Part shown: in pieces, positions 55,351-64,000 of the stretch
Layout of the letters: each line of letters begins with the position of its first letter
Position numbering within the stretch: the first letter of the stretch is position 1
DNA from: Piezodorus guildinii
Taxonomy: Eukaryota > Arthropoda > Insecta > Hemiptera > Pentatomidae
Assembly (NCBI GenBank): GCA_023052935.1
Contig: CM041292.1
Location: 148,356,939 to 148,420,938, forward strand
Direction of reading: 5' to 3'
Length of the DNA stretch: 64,000 bases
Program-made: the position numbers and the translations under genes
The notes under the pieces: model-generated
What the model was told of the DNA's origin: nothing
Seen by the model: only the letters and a program-made list of their open reading frames with translations
Databases searched by the model: none

Positions 55351-56744
55351 TGTTTTATCATTTTTTTTCTATTTATTTTTAATAGTGTAATTAATAAAAC
55401 ACTTGCTTTTCTGGACTGCTTTAATATTTTAATCATGTTGGTTAAAGTCATGTATATTAAGTTTCATTTTAATTTATAAATCAGTTATTAAGCAATCTAC
55501 TTCCCAAGGTAAGATCAATACGATCATTAACTCAGCATAGCATTACTTAATTGAGTGTAAACAGACTACCTGAGTGAAGCAAGGGGGCTGTGCTTATATG
55601 GGCCACTTAAGTGGAGAGATTCTGTAGGACCTAGTTCTAACATGGTTAGCTTTGGTCACCGGGCAAACTTAGCCCTTTGTGTGAAGGTCTTCCTAGGGCC
55701 AGTACACATTCTATTCACTTTGTTCTCAGACGGCAAGGAATAAGATACGCATTACGAATTACTTTTATAGATCTTAAGAAGAAATAATTATAAGAAAGTT
55801 AAAAATTTCATGTTCAGAAAAGGTCTAAAAGAGCACGCACATTGCCACTCATAGTTGGTACATATAATTAACTTAACCCTCTCCTAATATAGGCAAGTCT
55901 AATATCTACTTATTGATAAATTGAATAGACATCAGACTCTAATAACTCCCCAAATATTCAGTCATCTTCAGTCCATTAAATTCCCAAATGATCACAAGCA
56001 TCTAAAGTTATTTAGCAACTACTTAGCATCTGCTAATTTCAGTGAAATCAACTAATAACTACAACTAAAGCAGACAGATACGTTTATCTATTTATTTTAT
56101 TCTGTACATTCAACACCAAATATTATTTTAAATTACCAACTTTTCCAAGATGAGAGATTAAATTATATATTGTTTTACAAGCATTCAGAAGAATTCTAAT
56201 TCCATTTTTTTTTTTCAAAACTGTGTATTTTCACAATTACTTTTTTGTATAATTTTTTTTTTATATATTTTTTTTATTTGCATGTATGTACATTTATATT
56301 ACAATTTATGTTATGGTTTGCAAATATTTTTCTTGTAGACTTTAAAGCCTATATTATTCTAAAAGGTCTTGTTCTTGAATAAATAAAGAATTATAATATT
56401 CTTATAAATTGAACATTAATAGTCAAAGCATTAAAAGCCCTACTTGAATTGCCACCTCCCACTGACCTCCCACATTAACTCATACTAATTCTCCTTGCAA
56501 TCATAATACTCCCTGATAAAAACTAGGCAATGAATCATACAGTTCTTTATTCTATAGAAGAATCAGCCTCCTTCATATATACTTTAAAATTCCATTCTAT
56601 ATTGACTATACAAGAACAATCAAAATTAAATAACTGTATTGTTATCATCAATGAATATCCTCACTTGTTTATTTATATTTATGTAATTAAGTTGCTTTTA
56701 TCATAGAAAATATAATGTTATCACTATTAATGTTTATTTAAAAG
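55351..56744. other. Unassigned sequence
   Basis: A slightly GC-richer stretch at about 55550-55740 has no frame or partner. The rest is AT-rich. Confidence 0.4.
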
Positions 56745-57025
56745 TTTGTTTATTCGTTTAACGTCACTTTTATGCTGCTATGGCTAATCGGACGATGCTA
56801 CAGTGGGAGTCCTAAATTTTGCCTGTCCAGGTTTTATTAGGATAGGGATCTTTAACGAGTAACTGACATCGCACAGGCTCGGGACCACCTTTTAACGTTC
56901 CCTCCAAAGAACGGCATAACTAAGGATTTTTTACTCCCATTAAAAAATCCTAGGGCCACCCACGGGTTTGAACCCGCGACCGCGACCTGTTATGCTAACC
57001 ACTACGCTATGGGTGGCCCCGTTTT
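56745..57025 (-). mobile_element. tRNA-derived SINE, family A, copy 2 (best preserved)
   Basis: On the minus strand the head is GGGCCACCC, ATAGCGTAGTGGTTAGCATA, then GGTTCAAACCC and GGGTGGCCC. Box A (TAGCGTAGTGG) and box B are close to consensus and the nine-base ends pair perfectly like an acceptor stem. The body matches copy 1, and the tail lies at 56745. It is a SINE head rather than a tRNA gene because the body follows directly. Confidence 0.9.
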
Positions 57026-57799
57026 TATTTAAAAGTAAGTTAATCTTATTGTAAAAAATGCAATATTATCGAAATTAATGAGCTATGTTAATATTATTAT
57101 TACAAATTGTATTGTATCTCAATAAATAAATAAAAATATATAGTATTATTATTTTCTTTAAGTAGCCAGTTGGCGAGTTTTCCCTAAAAACAAATAAATA
57201 AATCTAATCTATGTACTTTAAAATTTTTGAGAAATTAATATCCAAAATGCTTGAACTATAGACCGACCAACAGATCATACCCGAGCATTGGTTCGCCATT
57301 CTTTCATTACATTTAACAACACATAGTTACGTACTACAGTGCAGAAGCACCAGAGCAAACATTCTATGCAACAATCGTATTTCTGACAGTCACTCAGGCG
57401 TTCAATGAACGCTGACACCAGGGATTTTTCTTTAAACTCATTACCATACTATCATGCACTTGTCTTATCATTTGATCTTTCCTCTTCAACAAATTCTTTT
57501 CAATCCGGCCATTTCTTCAATCTGCCTAGTCTTAGTTGGACCCTAAGGGTCAATACTGGTGCATTTAGTTTACATAGTATATAATCATTGTTTAGCCATA
57601 TGTAACTTATATGGAGATACATTCATACTTAGATATGGCTACAACCGACATGCCCATGAATCAGAGGAGGAGATTAAATAAATTAAGTTCTGGATGTGAG
57701 ATATCTTGCTTTTATAATAGTCTATCGGGTAAGAGTGTGCTTCTGAGTACTGATCCTTCTTCATATATTACATTACAGAATATCCCACTGCTTCCCTAC
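57026..57799. other. Unassigned sequence
   Basis: An 83-codon frame starts at 57611 and overlaps the SINE B fragment that follows. I see no domain in it and no support for a gene. Confidence 0.4.
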
Positions 57800-57895
57800 C
57801 TTTGGTGGCATAGCCGTTGGCCTAGAGATAAAGTACGAATCTCTATAAGGACCACCTTGTAGTCCATAAGTACTACTCTGGGTAGAGTTTTTTTA
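57800..57895 (+). repeat. SINE family B, 3' fragment
   Basis: CCGTTGGCCTAGAGATAAAG, then TACGAATCTCTATAAGGACC and CTCTGGGTAGAG before a T-run line up with the last 90 bp of 51256-51693. Confidence 0.6.
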
Positions 57896-58265
57896 TTTTA
57901 TTTTTTATTAAGAAATCGTTTTTGTAGGAAAGTAACTGATAGTGTACACCAGATTTTTTGTCTTAATAGAATCTAACTTTACAACAAAAATATATAAAGT
58001 AATTTTTCCAAAACAAATTGTGATTTTCAGTGCACTAAACTTTTTGGTCCAAAGATTGATTCAGAAGGTTATACAACGCTGAGTAGAATGTTACGCATCC
58101 CTTCAGTTCCATTTAAGTGATTTTAGGAATTTTTCTGTTCACTTCAACCTGTGACTGCCCGTCCTAAAATAGAGGTAGCTTATGAGTTAAATTCCAAGCT
58201 AAAAGGTGGTTAAAATTTTATAAAAAACAATCATATTTCTTATATATATTTCTCATATATAAGAC
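57896..58265. other. Unassigned AT-rich sequence
   Basis: Nothing recognised. Confidence 0.4.
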
Positions 58266-58281
58266 ATATGATTATATTATA

Positions 58282-58350
<69 letters not shown>
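58266..58350. repeat. (TA)n followed by (GA)n
   Basis: A TA array changes to a GA array at about 58320. Confidence 0.95.
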
Positions 58351-58353
<3 letters not shown>

Positions 58354-58784
58354 TTTAATATAATATATAATGTAATATTCTAATTATAATATTATATTAT
58401 AATAATAATCACCGATGAATAGCGTCAAAGCTATTTATTGTTGCCTTACAAAGAGAGCCGATCATGAGAGTATCGTTATTTTCATAAGGAGTCTGATCGA
58501 TCCAGTGTAGAGATGTTGTATATCACAAAAGTTTAAGGATTTGAAGAAACTGATGGAAGACAGGTTCTGCTCTACTTCTGTGTCTCCTCACGTTTGGCCT
58601 ATTTCAGCAGCTCAGGGAATGCTCAGACTGCAGTATCTCCCCTACGCTGTTTGTTGTTTCAGGCTTCCCAAGTACTCAATTTTATAATTCTTTAAAAATA
58701 TAACTCAAAGGAATTATTGCACGATGCATTAAACCATTTCATAAAATTTAAGTTAGTATTTTGTATTTTAATTATTACGTGTAT

Positions 58785-58985
58785 AGGTAAAAATAATCGG
58801 GAGTCAGTCGTTTAAAAATATTCCAATTTTTCCGACGTTCCGGCTCAAGCATGTGAGCCATCATAAGGGCATCAGTCAATCATAAACTGAAATTTTCGTA
58901 GCCCTAATGATGACTCACGAGTTTGAGCTGAAACGTCTGGAAAATTAAAATATTTTTAAAAGACTCACTCCCGATAATTTCTACC
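58785..58985. mobile_element. Penelope-like palindromic locus B, decayed
   Basis: Inverted arms begin AGGTAAAAATAATCGGGAGT on the left and end with its near complement at 58985. Each arm has a hammerhead-like motif with altered core: CTTATGATGGCTC...GAGCCGGAACGTCGG (minus strand) and CTAATGATGACTC...GAGCTGAAACGTC (plus strand). Probably inactive. Confidence 0.55.
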
Positions 58986-59446
58986 TTTAATAATTTAAAC
59001 TGTAGTCCATACTTCCTCAATTACGATCATATATGAGACAGAATTTGTAGGAGATACGATTTAAACTAATCAGGAATAGAGATTGTTAATATTTGAAATT
59101 TTACCGATTTAAAAGTGGGAAACACTGCAAATCATTACAAAATTGTTTATTTTTTCCACATTTTTGTGTATTGAAAATAATATATATCATGTAAGATATA
59201 GTTAATGGTATTCGATTAGCACAACTTTTCCCATCTCTATGATTTCGAAACTAATAAAAATGTATTTGATAAAATTAGTCTAGTTCGCATTCTATATTAT
59301 ACAGTCAGGCAATTAAAATATCCTTTATATGAGCGCTGAAATGAGTATTTTTATTAAGTTAGAAAAATCTAAGTAATTGCGGACCTATAACAAAACGTGT
59401 AGAGGTGAAGTTGATGAATTATGAACATAAAAGTAGAAATAGTAGT
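58986..59446. other. Unassigned AT-rich sequence
   Basis: Nothing recognised, apart from the first 60 bp that may extend locus B. Confidence 0.4.
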
Positions 59447-59517
59447 ACTGGAAGGAATTAGTCCGGGTGGCGGTCATTAAATGAAACAACTAAATAGTTT
59501 CAACTATTTTATTGTTT

Positions 59518-59556
59518 GCCAACGTTTCGACCCCCTTTGTGGGTCATCATCAGGGC
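59518..59556 (-). ncRNA. Hammerhead-like motif, locus C left arm
   Basis: Minus strand: GCC, CTGATGA, extra T, stem II GACCC...GGGTC, GAAACGTT, GGC. Same layout as locus A but with different stem II bases that still pair. Confidence 0.55.
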
Positions 59557-59630
59557 GCATGGTGGGAGAATGGAAACTAGGTACTGAGTACCTATAGTTG
59601 GAGTACCTAGTTTCCATTCTCCCACCATGC

Positions 59631-59669
59631 GCCCTGATGATGACCCACAAAGGGGGTCGAAACGTTGGC
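59631..59669 (+). ncRNA. Hammerhead-like motif, locus C right arm
   Basis: Exact mirror of 59518-59556 on the plus strand. A transcript through the palindrome would more likely fold into one long hairpin than into two ribozymes. Confidence 0.55.
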
Positions 59670-59741
59670 AAACAATAAAATAGTTGAAACTATTTAGTTG
59701 TTTCATTTAATGACCGCCACCCGGACTAATCCCTTCCAGTA

Positions 59742-60079
59742 ATTCTCAACGGTCAACTAATTACATCCACAACAGAAATAGTAATACTCGACATGAAAGG
59801 GTATGACCTCAAATATTAATTGGAATAAGTCAAATATTTTTCTTGATCCACAGAAAACGTACATTATTTTGAATATTTTGATGGTGAGGTATAATGTGTT
59901 TGGAATTAAATAACAATATTCATATGACTATCTCACCGAAAAATTATGTTAAAAGGTTAAATTATTCAGGGTTCATCTCTATGGTTATGTTCTATTAAAT
60001 TTATTATTTCATTGAATATAGAAAAGTCCATTTTGTTGATTATAATTTCTAAAACGTTAGATCTAGTAAATAAGTATCC
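59742..60079. other. Unassigned AT-rich sequence
   Basis: Nothing recognised. Confidence 0.4.
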
Positions 60080-60330
60080 TTAACTAGTAAATAAATTCCT
60101 CTCCTATCAATCCAAAATCCTCCTTATTTTCTCAATAATAAAACTATCCACATAGACCTGAATATCTCATTAGATAGAGAATTAAGCAGAACTAAGTCCT
60201 CATTGTCCGTATCCTCTCACCTCTATAAATTCCCGATAATCCTCTGAGGCGCCTGAAAAGACGGTGGCCTCGAGACCTGCTAACGACATAAATATTGAGG
60301 TGCTATCGCTGGGTAGCTTATTCTTGTTAC
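60080..60330 (+). pseudogene. Jockey-type LINE C-terminal relic
   Basis: AATCCAAAATCCTCCTTATT, CATAGACCTGAATATCTCAT, CCCGATAATCCTCTGAGGCG and CCTGAAAAGACGGTGGCCTC are C-terminal Jockey blocks in the order of 54380-54600, with gaps. It ends in a short 3' region. Confidence 0.7.
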
Positions 60331-61347
60331 TTTTTTCACATTCACTTGTTGTATTTTTTTCCTATACACTTGTAAATATTAATTAATAAATAAAAAAGCA
60401 TTCTTTTAACACTTAGCGATTCACTTGTTATTTTCCAAATATTCAAAAAATTTATAACAAAAATATTGTCACTCAAAAAAAGATTGCGAGATAAACTAGT
60501 ACAGCGGTTTCCACTTTCGACCTTGGTCTTAAAACGACGTGAGAAAAGAAAAGATCCTAATTGTATCAGAGCTGCCACCCAATAATGGTGGAGGAACTTC
60601 ACCACGCAGCAACCAAGGCAAAGATATCTAAGGCATCTACAGGGAATAATCAAGCTAGAGAAAGCTAGCCTTTTCCTTAATCTTATAATGTTTTATATGC
60701 TTCCGAATTATATGATTGACATAATATTATATTATACTTGAATCGTAATTTAAACGTTCAAGACATATCAACTTTCCCAATAGTTCTCATATAATATTCA
60801 CATCTTCCATACTAGATAGGCTGATTTTATTTAGAGGCATTCTTACAGAACAACATATCCCTTACAAGAATTTGTCAAGACGAATAAGCTAACTTAAAAA
60901 AAATTGTCTTTACCAAATCATATTATAGCATTGACTGGTAATAGAGATAATATATATACAAGAAGTTTAAATAAATAAATTACATATACAAATTATCTAT
61001 TATTTTTTGTAGTGGAAATAAACATATCTATCACTCTGCAATGCTCTTCCAGATTCCATTTTCCTTCTACTACCCATTAGATATTTTTGTTTGTGGTGAT
61101 CTGGAGAAATCACACTTGTAATTAAATAATTTCCGTAAAATTCTTGTAATAGACTACTCTCTAGTAACATAGCCGCAAAAATAATGATGTCTACATCACA
61201 ATGCATTATAAATAAAGGTTATTTCTTAAATGCTTTACTATGCGTAATTGTATGTTGTTGTATGCGAAACATAGAATATGGCAATGTTTCGTACTTTCAA
61301 ACAAAATTGTTGTCGTTTTGTTTTTTTCATTAAATAAATTAAATGTA
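60331..61347. other. Unassigned sequence
   Basis: A 103-codon minus frame at 60342-60653 has a cysteine-rich start but no recognisable domain. Other frames here are AT-driven. Confidence 0.4.
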
Positions 61348-61610
61348 GGGCCAACTGTGAGATAGTGGCTAGCATAACGGTCTTCTATGCCTAAGGTCAC
61401 AAGTTCAAATCTAGCACTTGATCTTAGGATTTTTTAATGAGCGTAAATAATCCTTGGTTTTGCCGTCCTTTGAAGGGGACGTAAAATGTAAGATATTCGT
61501 TTGATGATTCTTATTCAAATAAAAACTGGATACGCGAAATTTTGGACTCCCACTGTAGTATCGTCCTACTGAGTACAACAGCATTAATGTGACGCTAAAA
61601 GAATAAACAG
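61348..61610 (+). mobile_element. tRNA-derived SINE, family A, copy 3
   Basis: The head GGGCCAACTGTGAGATAGTG then GCTAGCATAACGG and AAGTTCAAATCT (box B, one change) is followed by the same body as copy 1 (TTAGGATTTTTTAATG, TTGGTTTTGCCGTCC, GGGGACGTAAAA, GGACTCCCACTGTAG) and ends at AGAATAAACAG. Confidence 0.85.
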
Positions 61611-61944
61611 ATCTAGAGATGTTTTTATCTACTCATTTATTGTGGCATGAAAGCAGATGGGTAATTTAAAGAGAAATCTCAGTAAACAATTCACGAATCG
61701 CTAGAAACTCATTTCTAGCCTATCAAACAGTATTCTTTAACAAACAGACAGGCAGATTACCGAATGTTCCTGGAAAATAACCTCGTTTGCGAGCACACCA
61801 ACTAACTTCTCCAATAATTTGTTATACGGTCAGCAAATCCTTCATCATTAATTAATGAATTTCGTCTGAATGTTAAGGTAATGAATTAAAAAAAAAGACC
61901 ATCTTATAATATTTCAATTTTTTTGCTGCTATGTCCTATAGATA

Positions 61945-62862
61945 TTGGGTTGTGTCACATGAAATTTCCGCTTTCAAGGTAAAGGATTTTTATTAAAAAT
62001 ACGATATGAAAACAAGATAATTTTATTCGAAGTATTTACATTCTTTTTCTACACATTTTTCGCAACGTGACACCAACTTTTGAATTCCCGAACTGAAAAA
62101 CTCGGAGATTTAAAGTGAAACAAAATCTGAAAACGCACTTTTCACTTGATCATCATTTTCAAAAAGTTTTCCTTTGACGAAGATGTCTAAATTCCTGAAC
62201 AAGTGGTAATCTGTTGGAGACAAGTCGGGGGAATATGGTGGGTGTGGAAGAGCTTCGTAGCCCAGTTCTTTCCATTTTCGCACGGTATGTTTTGAAACAT
62301 GGGGTCTTGTTGCCGCTCAGGGAGATCATGAGGTACCCATGTATCGAGCTTTTTTACTTTCCCAATACACTGTAAATGTCTGGAAACGGTAGATGCACTT
62401 GCATTTAGTTGTGCTGAGAGTCCTTTAATTGTTTGGTAGGGGTTTCCTTCTACTGTACGTTTGAGGACATCGTTGTTTATTACGGACGGAGGTCTTCCTC
62501 GGGCAAGTTTTCCAAGTCAGTATCCACAGCTGAAAAATTAGCAAACCAACGGCGAATGGTCATTAACACTCCCTACTCCAAACGTCTTGTAAATATTTCT
62601 AGCGGCCTCAGTTGCTGAATGGCCGAGTTTAAACTCGTACAAAAATATTACTCGAATATCGCGTGTTTCCATGTTCATATTTGGAGGTATACTAAAAAGT
62701 GGGTATTTGATTGGGAAGCTAATGTTTATAATACAAAGGTAGAGGATAAGTAACTGTTTACTTTAAATATGTAAACATTCGGAAGAAAACAACAGAGCCC
62801 TGCAAAATCCTTTATGTATTTCAGAAACTATAAAAACGGACATTTCATGTGAAACAACCCAA
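61945..62862 (-). mobile_element. Internally deleted mariner with both ends
   Basis: The left end TTGGGTTGTGTCACATGAAA and the reverse complement of the right end (TTGGGTTGTTTCACATGAAA) are inverted repeats of about 32 bp with a few mismatches. TA flanks both sides (61943-61944, 62863-62864). The length of 918 bp is about 0.4 kb short of a complete mariner. Confidence 0.9.
62060..62680 (-). pseudogene. Mariner transposase, central part deleted
   Basis: The minus strand starts METRDIRVIFLYEFKLGHSA and TEAARNI (first helix-turn-helix). It continues in another frame with LARGRPPSVINNDVLKRTVE, LSAQLNASASTVSRHLQCIG and KVKKLDTWVPHDLPERQQ. It then runs directly into KLKELGYE-LPHPPYSPDLS and the C-terminal FSDFVSLKISEFFSSGIQKL. 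The segment with the first two catalytic Asp residues is absent. The sequence is of the irritans type, distinct from the mariner at 26864-27772. Confidence 0.85.
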
Positions 62863-62864
62863 TA

Positions 62865-63415
62865 CTTAGCGTTGTCGGTCCGACAAACCACCAGTTTACA
62901 CTAACTGAATAGCAATTCAGCATTCTGAAACAAGCAATCATTTAATGGATGACGCTGACCCAATGCACTTGCCGTTGAACAGACATGAAATCAACCAATC
63001 TAAAAGCATTGGTGATTCACAACCGCTGTGAGGTTTTAAAAATAGAATGAATTGTGTAATAATTGTTTTTTTTTTACCAGATGATAAATATTTCCGTTGT
63101 ATTTTACTGTTGCTTATGCAGTGGTAGGTGGACATCATTAGTTTTCTAATGTCTACTTCTTCCTGAAAAAAAGAGATTTTCGTTTTTTCTTCCGGAAACT
63201 TATTAAACAATACCTAATAAATCTGTTTCATTTACACAAGATTAAATCGAGATGTTTGTTGGATATATCGATGGGTAGTGAGAAGAAAAAAAGGCTGCAA
63301 ATTATTATACAATGGTTTATTATTTCCAAATAACTATTTTATGGTATAACAGTTTATACAGCTGTGGTATACAGTTTTATGGATGCTTTTATTTGTGGCA
63401 AAGTAAGGAAGTTTG
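62865..63415. other. Unassigned sequence
   Basis: The 90-codon minus frame at 62938-63210 has no recognisable domain. No repeat partner was seen. Confidence 0.4.
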
Positions 63416-63419
63416 AGGA

Positions 63420-64000
63420 TTTTGGATTGTAATGGATGGATGAATGGATACGGGAAGAATTAGATGGTTTAGTAGAGCCCCAAAACTAAACTCCATAAGT
63501 CCATATAGGCCTTATAATGGTCATGTACATGAGCCCTTTGTAGATAAGTGGTGGAAGGTTAGAGCGTCTGTCCAGTAAGTGTTTAAGTGATCGAAAGTGG
63601 CGAGATGTTTCTTGTTGTTTCAGCCTTGTGTGCGGATTCTATGAGAGACCTTTGTCAAGTAGGAGTCCTAGATAGGAATTTGTTCAACAGGGGCAAGTGT
63701 AAAATTATAAAATGATGCTGTAGTAAAGGATGTCATTGGTTCAAGACGAAGGGTAAAGGTTATTTGGTGGGTTTTGTTGGAATTTCTTTTAATTCGCCGA
63801 TTTAAAAGAAATTCTGACACCATAGCTCAATGTATGTGATATGGGATTAAAGGGAGATGTTGAGAGACAACAGTTAGATCGTTATTGACTAATAACACAC
63901 AAGTGTTGGAGGGAGAAATAGTTATGTTGGAAGGAGGAATTTTCAGAGTTTGTACAGCAGTCCTGAATGCCTTAAACTATCTTAACCTAATAAATATATT
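63420..64000 (-). pseudogene. Jockey-type LINE ORF2 relic running off the window
   Basis: The minus strand, with frameshifts, reads TFTLRLEPMTSFTTASFYNF, then NPHTRLKQQETSRHFRSLKH, LLDRRSNLPPLIYKGLMYMT and IIRPIWTYGV...FWGSTKPSNS. These are C-terminal ORF2 blocks of the second Jockey subfamily. The relic probably continues beyond 64000. Confidence 0.8.

Larger units (their letters stand above)
59447..59741. mobile_element. Penelope-like palindromic locus C, near-perfect
   Basis: About 295 bp form a nearly perfect palindrome with a small centre around 59587-59605 (GTACCTATAGTTGGAGTACC). Each arm carries a hammerhead-like motif followed by AAACAATAAAATAGTTGAAA. No coding sequence; the minus-strand 65-codon frame at 59509-59706 is incidental. 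The near identity of the arms suggests recent formation or upkeep by gene conversion. Confidence 0.65.

Noticed and set aside
56953..57019. A functional tRNA gene on the minus strand
   Set aside because: Boxes A and B and the paired ends look like a tRNA, but the SINE body follows directly and the same head and body recur at 52643 and 61348. It is a SINE head.
57611..57862. Short possible gene of 83 codons
   Set aside because: Its end runs into a SINE family B fragment and it has no recognisable domain.

Overview
This is AT-rich eukaryotic DNA made almost entirely of transposable elements and their relics. I could not recognise a single host protein-coding gene, rRNA gene or functional tRNA gene. 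The mix of elements points to an invertebrate animal, most likely an arthropod: Jockey-type LINEs, mariner and Tc1 elements, a gypsy-like LTR element, tRNA-derived SINEs and Penelope-like inverted repeats. The species cannot be named from the sequence.

Layout. Positions 1-1600 hold a decayed RTE-type LINE and a Jockey scrap. 2780-6254 is a large inverted duplication with two arms of about 1.1 kb around a 1.27 kb centre. 7186-15180 is a three-level nest: a CR1/Jockey-type LINE relic (minus strand) is split by a gypsy-like LTR element (8549-14339, plus strand, 4-bp target duplication), which itself carries an RTE-like LINE with a 478-codon reverse-transcriptase frame (minus strand). 18225-19265 is a 5'-truncated Jockey copy. 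20045-24850 is a full-length Jockey-type LINE (minus strand) with an intact 892-aa ORF2 and an ORF1 broken by one stop codon. 26864-27772 is an internally deleted mariner inside a TA array. 28713-31848 is a second, rearranged Jockey copy that landed inside an older Jockey relic. 34100-46470 is mostly anonymous AT-rich DNA with LINE scraps. 46793-49400 is a Tc1-type element broken by a 1.2 kb insertion flanked by a 39-bp direct repeat. From 49500 to the end lie Penelope-like palindromes, two SINE families, two deleted mariners and a further Jockey relic that runs off the window.

How the parts relate. The only complete protein capable of mobilising anything is the Jockey ORF2 (endonuclease plus reverse transcriptase). 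The truncated Jockey copies, and possibly the SINEs, could have been mobilised by such a machine. The DNA transposons and the LTR element all lack essential catalytic parts and are non-autonomous or dead.

The most interesting signal is a set of palindromic loci (49504-49735 and 59447-59741, with decayed relatives at 16160-16350 and 58785-58985). Each arm carries a sequence that can be laid out as a minimal type I hammerhead ribozyme core (CTGATGA, stem II, GAAAC, ACGT stem III, short stem I). Stem II shows paired changes between copies. Hammerhead motifs are known in Penelope-like retroelement pseudo-LTRs, so this is a probable family match rather than a wholly new system, but the inverted paired arrangement deserves checking.
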